From Voacanga thouarsii (lineage: Eukaryota; Streptophyta; Magnoliopsida; Gentianales; Apocynaceae), in the NCBI GenBank assembly GCA_026120185.1, contig JANUWF010003369.1, forward strand, positions 248,001 to 312,000: a stretch of 64,000 nt of DNA. The letters run 5' to 3'. How positions within the stretch are numbered: the first letter of the stretch is position 1; each line of letters opens with the position of its first letter. Under the pieces are notes generated by a model. It was not told the DNA's origin and ran no database searches. It saw only the letters and a program-made list of their open reading frames with translations. The position numbers were made by a program, and so were the translations under genes. This document shows positions 46,470-58,394 of the stretch, piece after piece.

Positions 46470-49450
46470 AGGCTTGTTGAAAGGATCTGCTAAATTATTC
46501 TCCGAGGCAATCTGTTCCACCATTCCCGTTTCTGGATGAAATCCCAGATCAGGTGGTACTTTCTCTCTATGTACTTCCCCCTTTCTGTGGTTTCTTGGTT
46601 TTTTAGATTATGAGACTGCACCAGTATTGTCGTAATACATAAGAACTGGTTTGTCCATTCGTGACACGACTCCAAGTTCCAAAAGGAACTTCTGGAGCTA
46701 AACTGTTTCTTTGGATGCCTCCGAAGCTGCCACATTCTTAGTTGCCATGGTTGAGTCAGCAATGCAAGATTGCTTGATGCTTCTCCATGAAATGGCTTTT
46801 CCAGACAAGGTGAAGACATATCTACTAGTGGATTTTCTCTCATCCTTATCCGCTTGGAAGTCTAGTCCATGTATCCTGTAGAAACCAAGTCATCAGTCCT
46901 GTAAACCACCATATAATCTCTTGTATCTTTAAGATACTTAAGAATATACTTTACAGCCTACTAATGAACCTTCTCGGGGTTTGACTGATATCTGCTAACT
47001 AAGCCTACGTCAAAGCAGATATCTAGCTTAATACACAACATGACATACATGAGACTTTCCACAGCTGAAACATAGGGAATCCTACTCATTCTATCTTTTT
47101 TTTTCTTGAGACTTTGGACAGTCCTTTGAAGAAAAAGACAACCCATGTCTGCAAGGGATCAATGCCCCCTTGCATGAGTCCATGCTGAACTTGGCCAGCA
47201 TTTTATTAATGTATGTAGTTTGGGATAAACCTAACATTCTCTACTTCCTATTTCTAAAAAGCTTTATTCTGAGAATGTAACTGGCTTCACCTAAGTTCTT
47301 CATATTAAATTGACTAGATAGTTAAACCTTAGTAGATGACAGTGTCTCTACATCATTTCCAATGAGTTGAATGTTATCTACATACAGTACAAGAAAAACC
47401 ACAGTTATGCCTTCCAATTTCCTATACACACATGGTTCATCCTCGTTTTGAATGAAAACATGAGATTTTACAATCTCATCAAAACGAATGTTCCATGCTC
47501 TAGATGCCTGCTTAAGTTCATAAATGGAATTCTTAAGTTTACAAATCTTGGCCTTCAGCAATAAAACCTTCTAGTTGGGACATATAGATGTCTTCACTAA
47601 GATGGTAATTTAAAAATGCTATCTTGACATCCATTTTCCATATCTCGTAGTCATAATGACATGCGATGGCAAGGAGGATACAGATGAGCTTAAGTATAGC
47701 TACTGGGGAAAAGGTTTCTTTATAATTGATCCCTTCTTTCTGAGTATACCCTTTCACCATAAGCCTAACTTTGAAGGATTCCACCTTATTATCCGCTTCT
47801 CTCTTCCTGTTGTACACCTACTTATACCCAATGGGTTTTAACCCTTCAGGTGAAGCTACAAGATCCCAAACTTGATTGAAGTACATAGACTCAATCTCGG
47901 CTTTTCATTGTTTCATGCCATAGGTCTGCATCGGCATCAACAATAGCCTTCTTGTATTTAATGAGATCTTGTTCTTGATGGACGGAGACTAGGTCAAAAG
48001 CCTCTCCAATCCATCTTTCTGGAACTCTAGATATCCCTCCACTACGACGAGGCCCCATATGTACAGGTTCCTGAGACTGTGCCTCTTCTTATTCTATAAT
48101 TTGGTTAGGAGAAGTTGATTCAGAAGATAACTTTTCTTCGAGTTCCAACCTTGTTAAACTTTTAGTGGATGTACTTTGTTCATCCTCCAAGTATCTAGCA
48201 TTAGTACTCACAAGTACTTTTTACTTCTTGAGATGATAAAAGTAACTACCCTTTGTACTTTTTGAATATCCAACAAAATAGCATAATTCTAATCTTGGTT
48301 CTAACTTGTCTCCCTTGATCAGTACATAAACTGGACAACCCCATATCCTGAGATGATTTAGACTTGGCTTACGCCCAGTCTACATTTTATAGGGAGTCCT
48401 ATGTATTGACTTGGAAGACACCAAGTTCAGAATATATGCCATTATTTCTAGGGTATATTCCCAAAAAGACACTGGAAGAGTAGCATGAGACATCATGCTT
48501 CGAATTATTTTCATCAATGTCTTGTTCCTTCTCTCAGCTACTCCATTCTATTGGGGTGTCCTCGGAGCAGAGAGTTGGGATACTATCCCATGATGTACCA
48601 TGTAGTTCTTGAATTTACCAATGAGATATTTTCCACCATAATCCGATCGTGAGATCTTGATTAGTTTACCTATTTGACGCTCCACTTCAACCTTAAACTC
48701 TTTGAATTTGTCCAAAGAGTTAGACTTGCATCTCATAAGATAAACATAGTTATACGTTCTACAATCATCTATGAAAGTGAAGAATTACTCAAACCCTCCT
48801 CTTGCTGGTGTAGACAAAGGACCACACATATCAATATGAACAAGATTCAATGCTTCTTTGGCTCTATTCACCTTTTGGGTAAAGGACCTTTTGGTCATTG
48901 TTCCCATAAGACAAGATTCACATTGAGGCTAACTTTCCAATCTCAATGACCCTAAAGGCCTATCATAGATTAACTTCTGAATCCTGGTTAAATTAATGTG
49001 ACCCAACTTTAGATGCCAAAGACATGAGTCATTGACATTGGTATTTCTCTTCCTATTTAAAGGTTTAGATTGAGCATTATTCAATTGATTATTAATAGGA
49101 TTAATCAAGAATAGATTTTCATATATGTGTCCAGTACATATAACTTCTCCATTTCTACTGATAGTTATGCCAGAATGGAAAGAAACAGAATAATTTTGAT
49201 TTATTAGTTTTGCAACTGAAACCAAATTCCGTCTAAAACTAGGAACAAATAAAATATCATTCAAAACAACTATTCTATTACAATCAAAAGTAAGTTTCAG
49301 TTCTCTCACAACAAGGGTCCAAACTTGTGCTCCATTTCCCACGCATATTCCATGTTCGCCCTTCTAGAGTCTTCTAATCTTACTAAACCCCTGTAAGGAG
49401 TTATAGATATGATCAGTGGTTCTTGAATCAATAATCCAAGTGGAAGTTAA
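46470..49450 (-). pseudogene. copia pol of the nested element, broken
   Basis: Minus-strand pieces in order. Protease at 49405 has WIIDSRTTDHI, where the family motif is D-S-G-A. The GAG-pre-integrase part has WHLKLGHINLTRIQKLI. Integrase (48736 onward) has DYGGKYL, then PQ, a stop, and NGVAERRNKTLM with the catalytic Glu kept. Reverse transcriptase (47817-47322) has KVRLMVKGYTQKEGINY, ETFSPVA, KMDVKIAFLN and LVLYVDNIQLIGND, where the second Asp of the YVDD active site is Asn. RNase H follows (46960 to about 46480), with frames broken by shifts. The loss of protease and RT catalytic residues besides the stops shows a long-dead copy. Confidence 0.9.
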
Positions 49451-50290
49451 TCCAATTATTGATATAGACTCTAGATAGAAAACATTACCTGCGAGGTTTT
49501 TCTTTGCCTGAAGATTTGGATACTCCTTTTTCCAGTGTCCCTTCTTCCTACATTTGAAGCATTTGCTCTTGGGTTTGTCTTTAATCTGGGACTTGGGTTG
49601 GTGTACTGCATTTCCCTTATTCTTCTTAAACTTTCTGGGCTTAGGCCTAGTTCTTGAAGAAAAAACCCTCATAGCCTTAGCTTGTGGCTTCATGATCTTC
49701 TCTGCCACCTGGAGCTCCTTTATTAACTCCGTTAAACTCATGTTTAACTTATTCATATTATAATTCAATTTGATTTGAGTGAAGGAGCCCGTCAAAGATT
49801 CAAGAATCATGTCCATTTGGCTCTCGGGGTCAATGACAGCCCCCAAGACTTCTGCTTGCTTGAAAGTAGCAATCATCTTGAGCATATGCTCTCTGACTGT
49901 TGCTCTCCCAGCCGTCTTGGTGTTTATAATTGTTGGAAGAGCCTTTTGCCTTGTGGGCCAGCTCTTATCCGCGAACATTGTGGCTGGTGATGTACTTATG
50001 TCATATGCAGTTACTATGTGCTCGTGTTTGGATTGGAGTACATTTGATATGAAGGCTAACATATAGCATCGGGCCATCTCGTCAGCCTTCTTCCATGCTT
50101 TTTCAGTCTCACGCTTCTCAGCGGCGGAACCTTCCCTGATTACAGGACAGGTCTCGTAAAGAATATGCTTATACTCCTCGACTGTGAGTATTATAACCAG
50201 GATCCTTTCCCAATCCACATAGTTTAGACCCGTTAGATTATTCTCGTGGAAAATAATGGCTAAGGAACTAAAACAACCCCTATTAACCAT
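49364..50290 (-). CDS. copia gag of the nested element, largely open frame
   Basis: The frame is open from upstream of 50290 to 49364. I prefer the methionine at 50290 (MVNRGCFSSLAIIF) because it aligns with the start of the gag at 38844. It has the UBN2/copia gag features NYVDWERILVIILTVEEY, ADKSWPTRQKA, REHMLKMIATFKQAEVLGA and a lysine-rich tail. A CCHC zinc knuckle reads CFKCRKKGHWKKEY, with Tyr in place of the last cysteine. The frame runs on into the start of the protease (WIIDSRTTDH). This is the longest intact frame of the window, about 300 residues. A working RNA-binding knuckle is doubtful. Confidence 0.85.
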   Translation of the reverse strand: MVNRGCFSSLAIIFHENNLTGLNYVDWERILVIILTVEEYKHILYETCPVIREGSAAEKRETEKAWKKADEMARCYMLAFISNVLQSKHEHIVTAYDISTSPATMFADKSWPTRQKALPTIINTKTAGRATVREHMLKMIATFKQAEVLGAVIDPESQMDMILESLTGSFTQIKLNYNMNKLNMSLTELIKELQVAEKIMKPQAKAMRVFSSRTRPKPRKFKKNKGNAVHQPKSQIKDKPKSKCFKCRKKGHWKKEYPNLQAKKNLAGNVFYLESISIIGLTSTWIIDSRTTDHIYNSLQGFSKIRRL

Positions 50291-50359
50291 TTTTGAAAAT
50301 TTTGAAAAATAAAAGAAAATCTCAGTTTTGTAAAAGAAAATAATTTTGTGCACTTTTTC

Positions 50360-52006
50360 CTTATATTAAACTGATATAGCTAACGCCATTACTATTATTT
50401 TTAACATGATTAATTTAGCTCTTAAGTAAACTGACATAGCTTCTTGGAAAAATTAACAGTTTCCTAAGTTAAGTATGTTAACCACCACAAATTAATTTCC
50501 CTTCTAGATAATATTCTAGAAGATAATTCCATCGAGGGGATGTCCGTTGCTTCTTATTTCCTATGGACATACCTCGCACTAGAACCTTTAACGTGGGCTG
50601 GCTGATCATAGTACGTGTCCCGAGTTATTAATTATATCATTCCATTAGTTCTAGATCCTTGTGGTATCTCCATCCTATATGGGTTCATTCCCAGGGTGAC
50701 ACGAGGAGACTCACGATCTCTAATGATGATCGTGATGGAAGCTGTGGAGTCATTGGAATCCCTCTCTTACTTAGTTTTTTAAATAAGGATTTTCTTGAAA
50801 AAATATCATTTGATAAATTTTAGTTAAGTTCTCCTTCAAGTTAAAATAAAATATCTAAATTCATAAAAATTTATATGTCAAGGTTTATATCATTTGAGAA
50901 ATTTTTCCTCATGAATTAATTTTATTTAAGTTTAAAAACTTAATAATTTCAAAATTTTTCCATTTAAAATTTCCTAGTAATTTCGATCTCAAGATTTTAT
51001 TTGACAAGAATAATTTTTCCTTTGCTCAAATGAATTAAAATGGTTTTCCATTTTGACTTACAAAAATTTCTAAATCCAAAATATTTTCTATGTCAAGGAT
51101 AAAAAAATCTTTAAGAAAATAATTAAGGATTAATTTTTGTTTAAGTTAAAATAACCATTTAATTAAAGAAAAATATTTTTCCTTATCAAATAAAAAATTT
51201 CAAAGACTTTGGTCTTTGAGAAAACGTGCACATAGGACTTAAAATAATTAGCATGTTAGAAAACTGTAAACGTTTTTATACTCTTCTATTTTTAATCATA
51301 AATTCCCAAATAATAGAATTAAACATATTAATTAATGATCTTCTTTAATCCTAAAATCCTTTACTATTATTTTTCATGCAAAATATTCAAAGAATATTAA
51401 ATATTGCAAAAATAATAACTTCGTCTGGTATTGGACCAAAACATAAAAAAAAAAAAAAAAATTCTGGTCCAGTGCACTCGCCATACTGGATTATGGCCCA
51501 TGGGCCATGGTTCGTGGGTAGGTGCCCGCAACCCATGCCCGCCTGCGTCTTGACCTGGGAAGCATCTTGGTCAAATAGTGCTTGAGCCGACGCCCGCTGG
51601 GCCTGGCTGCGACTGCGAGCCGCTACTGGCCTAGGCCCAGCTTGAGCTCCAGGCACGGCCGAGCCACGGCTCGGCTGATCGTCTTCTCTACAATCCTTTT
51701 TTTTTTCTTTGTTCCTTCTACGATTTTTTTCAGAACTCTGCTAACTTCGTTCGTGATCCATCTAGGCAAATTCTTGTTACATTTTTCATTAAAAAACAAG
51801 CATCACATCCGCCTATACATTTTCAAATCGGGTTCACACGAAAACTAATCAAAGCATAAAATTTTTACAGAGCCTCCTATACCTCAACGGTGAGGTTTAT
51901 AGAGAAATTACCCATACCAAAACAGTGAAGGATCTTATGGTATTCATCAAATTAGTCTTGCCAATTTTATTATCTAGCATGCATTAATCCTATGCCTTTC
52001 AAAACA
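50360..52006 (-). other. Long 5' leader of the nested copia element
   Basis: About 1.65 kb between primer-binding site and gag with no recognised protein. It is AT-rich apart from a sharply GC-rich island at 51470-51690 containing GGCCCATGGGCC palindromes and open frames on both strands. A poly-A run lies at 51447-51461. Confidence 0.6.
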
Positions 52007-52010
52007 ACTC

Positions 52011-52022
52011 GTTCTGATACCA
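52011..52022 (-). other. Primer-binding site
   Basis: The minus strand reads TGGTATCAGAAC next to the 5' LTR, with two bases between. It matches the plant initiator methionine tRNA 3' end (TGGTATCAGAGC) at 11 of 12 positions. Confidence 0.88.
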
Positions 52023-52024
52023 CT

Positions 52025-53958
52025 TGTTGCTCTAAACAAGGAATAGAAGCCATGCATGCTATATAAAAAAAAAAAAACAACAAAGAAACAACAGACACGG
52101 TGTAGCGGAGGCAAAAAAATAATACCTTTGCGTGTCCTTGGTCTGTTTGGCTGTGAAGTAGATGTCGAGCGGACAACTGAAACAACTTCGACTCTGGATG
52201 ATGTCTTTGGTTGATGACCCACCAATCTCCTACTCCTTTGTGGCATGAACGCGAAGCTCTTTGCTTCTCAAAATATTTTACCACCCAATTTGTGTTGGTG
52301 AAACAACTTAGGCGAGGAATTACACTTCTTGATTCTTTGCTATTGATTTAGCAAAATCAAGAAGAAGAAGACACAAAGGAAGAAAAACGAATGAGAGAGA
52401 GAGAGAACAGAGAGTTGAAAGAAAAATAATATGAGAGTATTTTTTCTTGCGTGCATCTGTGTTTGTCAACCGAGACTTATGGCTTCTTCACAATTTCAGA
52501 TAACTACAACATCGGAATTTTGATATTTCAAAACTTCCGGAGGCTATTAATAGAAGAGGTTTGGCTAAATCTTGACTCTTCTATTATGTGAATCAAAATA
52601 ACCTTTTAGTCCCGACTATTGGGCCAAAACTAACTAATTATTTTCCTTGGACCCAATGAGCATGAAAATAATAACAATTAATTATTTATATCTTGGGCCT
52701 ATTAAAATAATTCAATAAATAATTAATGAGCTCAAATGAACTAAAATAATTATTTAAACCTTTTATTAACTAGTTTAAGTCCAGGTTAATTTTTTCTAAT
52801 TATTCAATTTGGGTTTAGGCCTTGAATAATTAATTAACCAATTAAACTAGATATTAAAATTAATTTCTCTCGTTCCTTTATTTTATTCTAGTTCAAAAAT
52901 AAATTAGTCTTCCTGAATAAAATAAAATTCTTTTTATTGTGACCATTTCCTCGACTTAAAATAATTAGGACTTACGGGCTATTTCGAGGACAAAAAAGAC
53001 ACATCGCCTTAGCTACTAAAATGATCAAAATACCATTACTATATAAATAGCTGCATTTTGCATTTTAAATATTTCTAATATCACCATAAGAAAATATTGT
53101 CCCCAAAGACAATGATGCGTTAGCTATGTCTTTAACCTACAGGTGAAATGACTAAAATACCCCTCTATACACTGCCGTACATTTAGAGAGGAAAGAGTGT
53201 ACTAACACCTCTTTAAAAGACATCTACCATTCTTAAGCTTCTAGTCTAATGATCCATGACTTCTTGGAATTTTTCTGCTTTCTAAAGGAGCTACCCTAAA
53301 GCCGATATCCAAGTTATTTTCCCCAAGGTCCTGGATAATTAGATCATTCGGACAACCACAAGGGGTAATATAGTGTAGACACTATCTTGTACAAGTCTGT
53401 CTGGACTAAGTTGTCACATATACCCAACATACAAGTATATTGGTCTTTTTAAAGGACCTCAATTATACTATATCAAAGCATATGCTTCTAACTTCGTCAG
53501 ACCACAAACTTATACTCAAGCTGTAGAGTACAGGTTCATGCTGTAGCAATTGTAGTCTAGGTTTCTATCATATAGTACTTTTAGAAACCACTACTATAGG
53601 TCTTGTTTTACATATTCAAAATATACTTGTGTTATGAAATAAGAAGACTACTCATTGGCTAAAGGTAAGCCATTTCCTATTTAGAATTCATAACACAATA
53701 ACCTTACCATGATAAGATTCCCATTTTTATCATCCGGTCAAGAATAGTAGTTTATGTGTTAGGTATCCCATGGTCCATACCTTACTATGAAAGGCCTCCA
53801 TTCACATGAACCATTTACTTAAACACAATAGGTCTTTTCCAATAAAATTGTACACAAATATAAAGAAGATTTCACAAACAAATTCTGACAAAAATACTTT
53901 TATTAATATAAGTCAAAATTACATCAGAACCTAGTCTAAGTAGGCATACTTTCCAACA
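52025..53958 (-). repeat. 5' LTR (right) of the nested copia element
   Basis: 1934 bases with intact TGTTG/CAACA ends. As 5' LTR it should hold the promoter. On the minus strand a TATATAGCATGC stretch near 52060 could belong to it, but I cannot place a start site. Confidence 0.92.
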
Positions 53959-54676
53959 CTACCCATTTCGGTTGGTATTCCATTGGTAAATTGGTAAGAA
54001 AGATTATTCCCTCCCTATTACCATTAGAAATAGTTACTAACTACTCGAATTTTATTAGTAATCTATTGGTAATCTATTAGTAAATATTTACCTGCCTATT
54101 TATCAACAGAAATATCACCAATTGAATATCCACAATTAGTAATTTATTGGTTAGTGACTGAAATGCAACACCTTCCACATTTGTAGGTAATCTATAGGTA
54201 ATTTGTTGGTAATTACCAATCAAACTTGATTTGTTAGGAATGGTCAGTTGGAAATTAGTATTTTCCTAGTAGTTTCCCAAAATACCCTTACGTGGCCGCC
54301 ATTTTCAAAGTTCAAAGCCCTAGCTTGCTCTCTAAGCAATTTAATCCTAGCTTTACATCTTGTTCAATCATGACCACCCATTTTGTTTAATCTCAACCGT
54401 TCACCTTGAATAATCTTAACACTTCATTTTACTTCTTATCCAAGAAAACCTTTAAATTAACCCTACTTTATCTTCAATCCTAACCATACATCTTGTTTTA
54501 TCATAACCTTTCATCTAATTTAATCTTAGTCATTCACTCATGATTAATCTTAGCACTTTATTTTTACTTCCTTTTCAAGTAAATTGATCTTGGCCATTCA
54601 TTTTTCTTGTCACCTAAGAAAACCTAAAGCCCTAGCAATGCTACTTTTGGCTAGCCCTAATTTCCCTAAGCAAAAA

Positions 54677-54680
<4 letters not shown>

Positions 54681-54726
<46 letters not shown>
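54681..54726. repeat. (TC)n microsatellite
   Basis: 23 uninterrupted TC units inside LTR copy C. Confidence 0.95.
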
Positions 54727-54730
<4 letters not shown>

Positions 54731-54849
54731 ATGTGATTTTCTCTCACTAAAACTAAGAACCTTAACCCTAGTTGCTGAAGAAGAAAGCCGTTTCTTGCAT
54801 ATTCTTCAAAGCTTTTGTTGTTAGAGATTTAGAAATTCAAAATATAGGT

Positions 54850-55980
54850 CTTTTAAATGCAGTCGTCTTGCACCAACAAATTTCAAAATTCCTATCTCCT
54901 AGATATACGTAGTATAGTAGCAAGTAGGGTGTTGAATCCACAAAGAACTCAAGAGAAGTATACTCTTATATTCTCTACTTATCTTAATCTTATGAGTAAA
55001 TCTCAAATAATTACCTTGAATGAGTTCATATAGTATTTTGAACATAAAGAAAATGGGGGAAAACAAATATAAAATTACTAAATCTAAAATATACAAGAAA
55101 TAGGAAACTTAACAAAACAAGAAAACAAATTTAAGCAAATAAGGAAATTACTTATTTTAGGAACATACTTTGATATCAAATAAGAAAACCTATTATAGAT
55201 TAGATTATCTTGAGTAATTGGTTTTAGGACTGTGCTAAGCACTGCAAATCTCTATCCTTGCCAAATTAGATTAATCCTGTTCAGTGCTACAAATTAATCC
55301 CTAATTCAATTCTAAACCTAAACCAACTTGATTAACTAATGACTAAGCGTCCACTTAGATTAGTTGTGTCCTAGATAAAAAACTAAATTGATAAGCATTT
55401 AAGACATCACCAATATCAAATAACATATAGCAATAAGCTTCAACTACATACAACTTGAATCATACAATTCCTTGCTAACTTAATCAAGCCAAAAGCTACA
55501 ACTTAAATAAATTAATAGATGATACTTAGAAATTTAATCAACAGATCAATTTACTTAGCAATTAAATCATACAAGTTAAATATATTAATCAAGCATAAGA
55601 AAACACAATTGATAATAAGAGAATGCCAGAATTGTATAAATACTCAAAAGATAATATTAAGAATATCAAAGATAAAGTCTTTGTTTGATAATCTCAAAGT
55701 ATCAAAATTAATACTCAAAACATAACCTAAAAACAAGATAAAATCTTAATTATCTTGAACATAAAAGTATAAATATATAGCACAATAGGAAACAAGGAAA
55801 AAACAAGAGAAAATTTGAATGATAAAACTTAGTAAGCTCCCAATCTCAAGTTCTTCTTGTTTCCAAACTCCTTTCCTCCTTGGAAGCCTTTATTTGTTGC
55901 CTTCTTGTTGAAAGAAAGATGTTATTTGATGAGTTAGATTGATTCCTCCCTAATTGGGTCATCCAAACCTCTTTATAAAA
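54850..55980. repeat. Unassigned insert inside LTR copy C
   Basis: On the minus strand near 54900-54945, TTTGTGGATTCAACACCCTACTTGC recalls a sequence common in the non-coding parts of plant Athila/Tat-type gypsy elements (written there as TGTGGATTCGACCC). The remainder is AT-rich without protein. It may be a fragment of another retroelement. No boundaries or duplication could be fixed. Confidence 0.35.
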
Positions 55981-57479
55981 TCCCCATATTATCTAAAAAT
56001 TGATTCAGGAAGTGTAACCCACCTTTGGATTGAATTTGGGACTTTCCAATTTTTCAAGTCCTTGCTATTCACAAAATCTTTATGTTGACTTATTTTGAGA
56101 AATTGTGAAATCTTGTATACTTGAAATATTCTATGCATGAGATATGTATTGAAAATTTTGAAAGTCCTTTCATATGTGAAAAATACTTTTAAGTCTAAGA
56201 TAAGTTCTTGTGTTCTTAAAATGCTTAATGCATGATCCAATTTTGGAAAACTCTTTTGGAATTGCTATGTATGAGATTGGGAACCATGCCTTGCATGATA
56301 TGAAATGTTTATAATTATCAAAAATGAGTTTATTATCATCCAAATGTTTGTAAAAATCATAGCATGCCTATTAACATTATTGGCTTCAATTATCAGTATC
56401 CTTTATACGATGAATTGAGGTACATAAAAAATGTTGCCTTCTATGAGTTTTTGGAAAACTATTGATCAATTGTATATTTTGGAAATTTAGGAGATTTCAT
56501 AAGTTTTCAAAGTTATGTTAGGATGAAAAATATATGTATGATTTTGGGAACTGGGAATTGAGTTTATGTATTGAGCTATTCCTTGAAGGAATACCATTTT
56601 ATTAAGCCACCTTAAATTGCGATTGATGTCGTTAAGTACTCAATAGGGTCAAGATGTTATATACTAGCTTATGTTAATTTAAGGGCGATCTCTAGATGAA
56701 AGCCTTCTCCGGAAGTTTGTTACTTTCCAAACAAAGTGATAGTACTTGGACGTTGAGCAGTCCATAGCTACTAACTTGGTTCCAAAAGGGAAACTAGTGG
56801 TCCAACGTAGGACATCTAGACCAAGTTGGTCATGAGTGAGAAAAGGCAGAGTATCTCTCTTGGTAGGAGTGCATACCTACCTAATGGTTTGGGACTGCAA
56901 AGTGCTTTACCCTAATACCTTGTTTAAATGTTGGTATCATGATGATATTGTTTTTTTTTTAATGGTTTAAGGTTATGTCTGTATCATGATGGTACTGTAT
57001 TATTTACGGTTCAAGGAGCATTTTGAAAATGTCAATTGTTCCCTCTTGTTGGTATTATTCTAAAATGCGATATTATACTGGAATGATATGTTTACTCTTA
57101 CTTTATGCATATTTAAATATGCATATTTAAATATTCTCCCAGAGGTTTGATTTTGGAAATGTATGAAGGCATGCTTGTCCATTGGAAACTATTTCAAATT
57201 TATTGAGATCATGCATCATAAAACATTTTTAAACTGATACAGAACTACACAGGATTTATTGAATTCTTTATCTCACATTTTTTTTAATAATCATGTTTTT
57301 ATGGTGATTTGATATGTCAAGGTTGAAGAATTTAGTTGGATGTACCTTTGTTTTGAGATGTTCTTATGAGACAATTAGTACTTATGTTATTCGGATATTT
57401 GAGTTGTTTTATTTTAGAGACTTATGTATAATTTGGAGTTATGTAATGGATTTTATTTTAGTTTTTATTTTACACTATA

Positions 57480-57784
57480 TTTGGTTCACAAAAGAGGAAG
57501 GGGAGAAGGGGGGAAGAGGGAGGGAAACTTTTACTTCCATCAAGGGAAGTCAATATAATTTACTTCCGTTTTATTTTGTTGGGATGGAAGGAAAGTAAAT
57601 GATAATTTATATCTCAATCCATCCAAATTTAGATAAACTGTTTTGCTGATGTGGAGGGAAAGCTCTCCCCCTCCTAATTTGCTTCCCATGTATCTTTCAT
57701 TCTTAATCAAATGATTAAAATCACCAATTTACATTAAAATTTACATCACATTCACTTTCGTTTTATCTTTTCACCCTAACCAAA
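57480..57784. mobile_element. MITE with TTTGGTT ends
   Basis: Begins TTTGGTTCACAAAAGAGG and ends CACCCTAACCAAA, giving a 7-bp terminal inverted repeat, with TA on both sides. It is 305 bp and non-coding, with inverted purine-rich and pyrimidine-rich arms (GAAGGGGAGAAGG against CTCCCCCTCC). The superfamily is unclear: the ends look like plant hAT or Harbinger MITEs, while the TA flanks suggest mariner. Confidence 0.5.
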
Positions 57785-58133
57785 TATACTGTTAAATATT
57801 AGAGTTGTTATTTTTAATAGCACATTATAAAAACTCCAACTCCTAAAGATGGAGCTACATTTCCGACCTTCTAGAATTACGTATATAGTTAAAGTACGTT
57901 GCATGCATGCTTTGCTATCCATGTAGATTTTCCTTAGTAATGGAAAGTTTTTGGGGTAAAAGAAAAAAAATAATAAAAAGGAGCTTGTATAACCTTAGTG
58001 ACATTTCTTTTACTTCCATTTTAGAGACATATTTGCCCCACCAAAGACTAGTATGCATCTAAATTGTCCTCCTTCTGTGTGTTTGTTTCGTCACATGATT
58101 AGCTGAGTTTGGTCGGCCATATCTACAGATAAA
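57785..58133. other. AT-rich stretch without gene
   Basis: Nothing recognised. Confidence 0.5.
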
Positions 58134-58394
58134 TCACTTCCCCGCTTCACGTTGCCTTGGGAGTGTACTAATCCAATTATTCACGTTGTCAAGGGAAAAG
58201 GAACAGGACAAATACAACTTCGTTGAATTTTGGGATGGAGAGAGACAGTAAGTTGGAACAAAGGAATAGCAAAGATCCGGATACGCGTAGAAATTGCAAA
58301 TTAGAAAAGTATAAAGAAATATTATCTTAGGGTTATTAATTAATTCAATCATTTTTTTTTTCTCAAATACACGTGGTTGACGAAAGAATAGCAA
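58134..58394 (-). CDS. Hypothetical secreted-protein start, possibly receptor fragment
   Basis: A minus-strand frame of 86 codons. From an internal methionine at 58352 it has a signal-peptide-like hydrophobic run (IIFLYTFLICNFYAYPDLC) followed by a cysteine-containing segment. It could be the first exon of a secreted or receptor-type protein, lying downstream of and on the same strand as the kinase remnant at 59040-59588. No domain is recognisable. A chance open frame is quite possible. Confidence 0.25.
   Translation of the reverse strand: MLFFRQPRVFEKKKMIELINNPKIIFLYTFLICNFYAYPDLCYSFVPTYCLSPSQNSTKLYLSCSFSLDNVNNWISTLPRQREAGK

Larger units (their letters stand above)
44454..53958 (-). mobile_element. 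Ty1-copia retrotransposon, full length, nested in CACTA remnant
   Basis: 9505 bp with LTRs at 44454-46381 and 52025-53958 and a perfect 5-bp target duplication CTACC (44449-44453, 53959-53963). The right LTR has intact TGTTG...CAACA ends. The left shows TATTA...CAATA, each a G/A or C/T change. Primer-binding site TGGTATCAGAAC and a GTGGGAGAT polypurine tract lie at the expected places on the minus strand. Gag and pol are in copia order and broken by stops and frameshifts. The LTRs differ from each other by many transitions, so the insertion is not recent. It is related to the element at 33088 and to the solo LTRs. Confidence 0.96.
43887..54274. mobile_element. Non-autonomous CACTA remnant holding a copia insertion
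   Basis: Both flanks of the copia element (43960-44453 and 53959-54274) are filled with TTGGTAATT/ACCAAC repeats of the CACTA subterminal type. The right end reads ATTTTCCTAGTAGT, the reverse of a CACTACTAGGAAAAT terminus with its last base changed. The left terminus is not resolved. CACTTAGTGG at 43887 is a candidate. Without the copia insertion it would be about 0.9 kb and has no coding sequence. The two flanks are direct repeats of each other (44110-44345 against 53960-54165). Confidence 0.65.
54275..57475 (+). repeat. Ty3-gypsy-type LTR, copy C, with an insertion
   Basis: The left part (54290-54840) matches copy A around CCCTAGCTTGC, CTAAGAACCTTAAC and the TTCTTCAAAGC junction. The part from about 55990 on matches copy D in reverse. 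Landmarks are GCATGATCCAATTTTGGA, AAAGCCTTCTCCGGAAG, AGTACTTGGACGTTGAGC, GAGTATCTCT and CATACCTACCTAATGGT. The CACTA remnant ends just before it, so it was probably the insertion target. Roughly 1.2 kb of the family sequence is missing between the two parts and replaced by unrelated sequence (54850-55980). There is no coding sequence. Confidence 0.65.

Noticed and set aside
46490..46843. Minus-strand frame of 117 codons near the copia RNase H
   Set aside because: It is an out-of-frame reading of the RNase H region. The correct frame, with broken RNase H motifs, lies beside it.
51376..51656. Open frames on both strands in a GC-rich island
   Set aside because: They lie in the copia leader, overlap each other and have no motif. 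High GC lowers the chance of stops.
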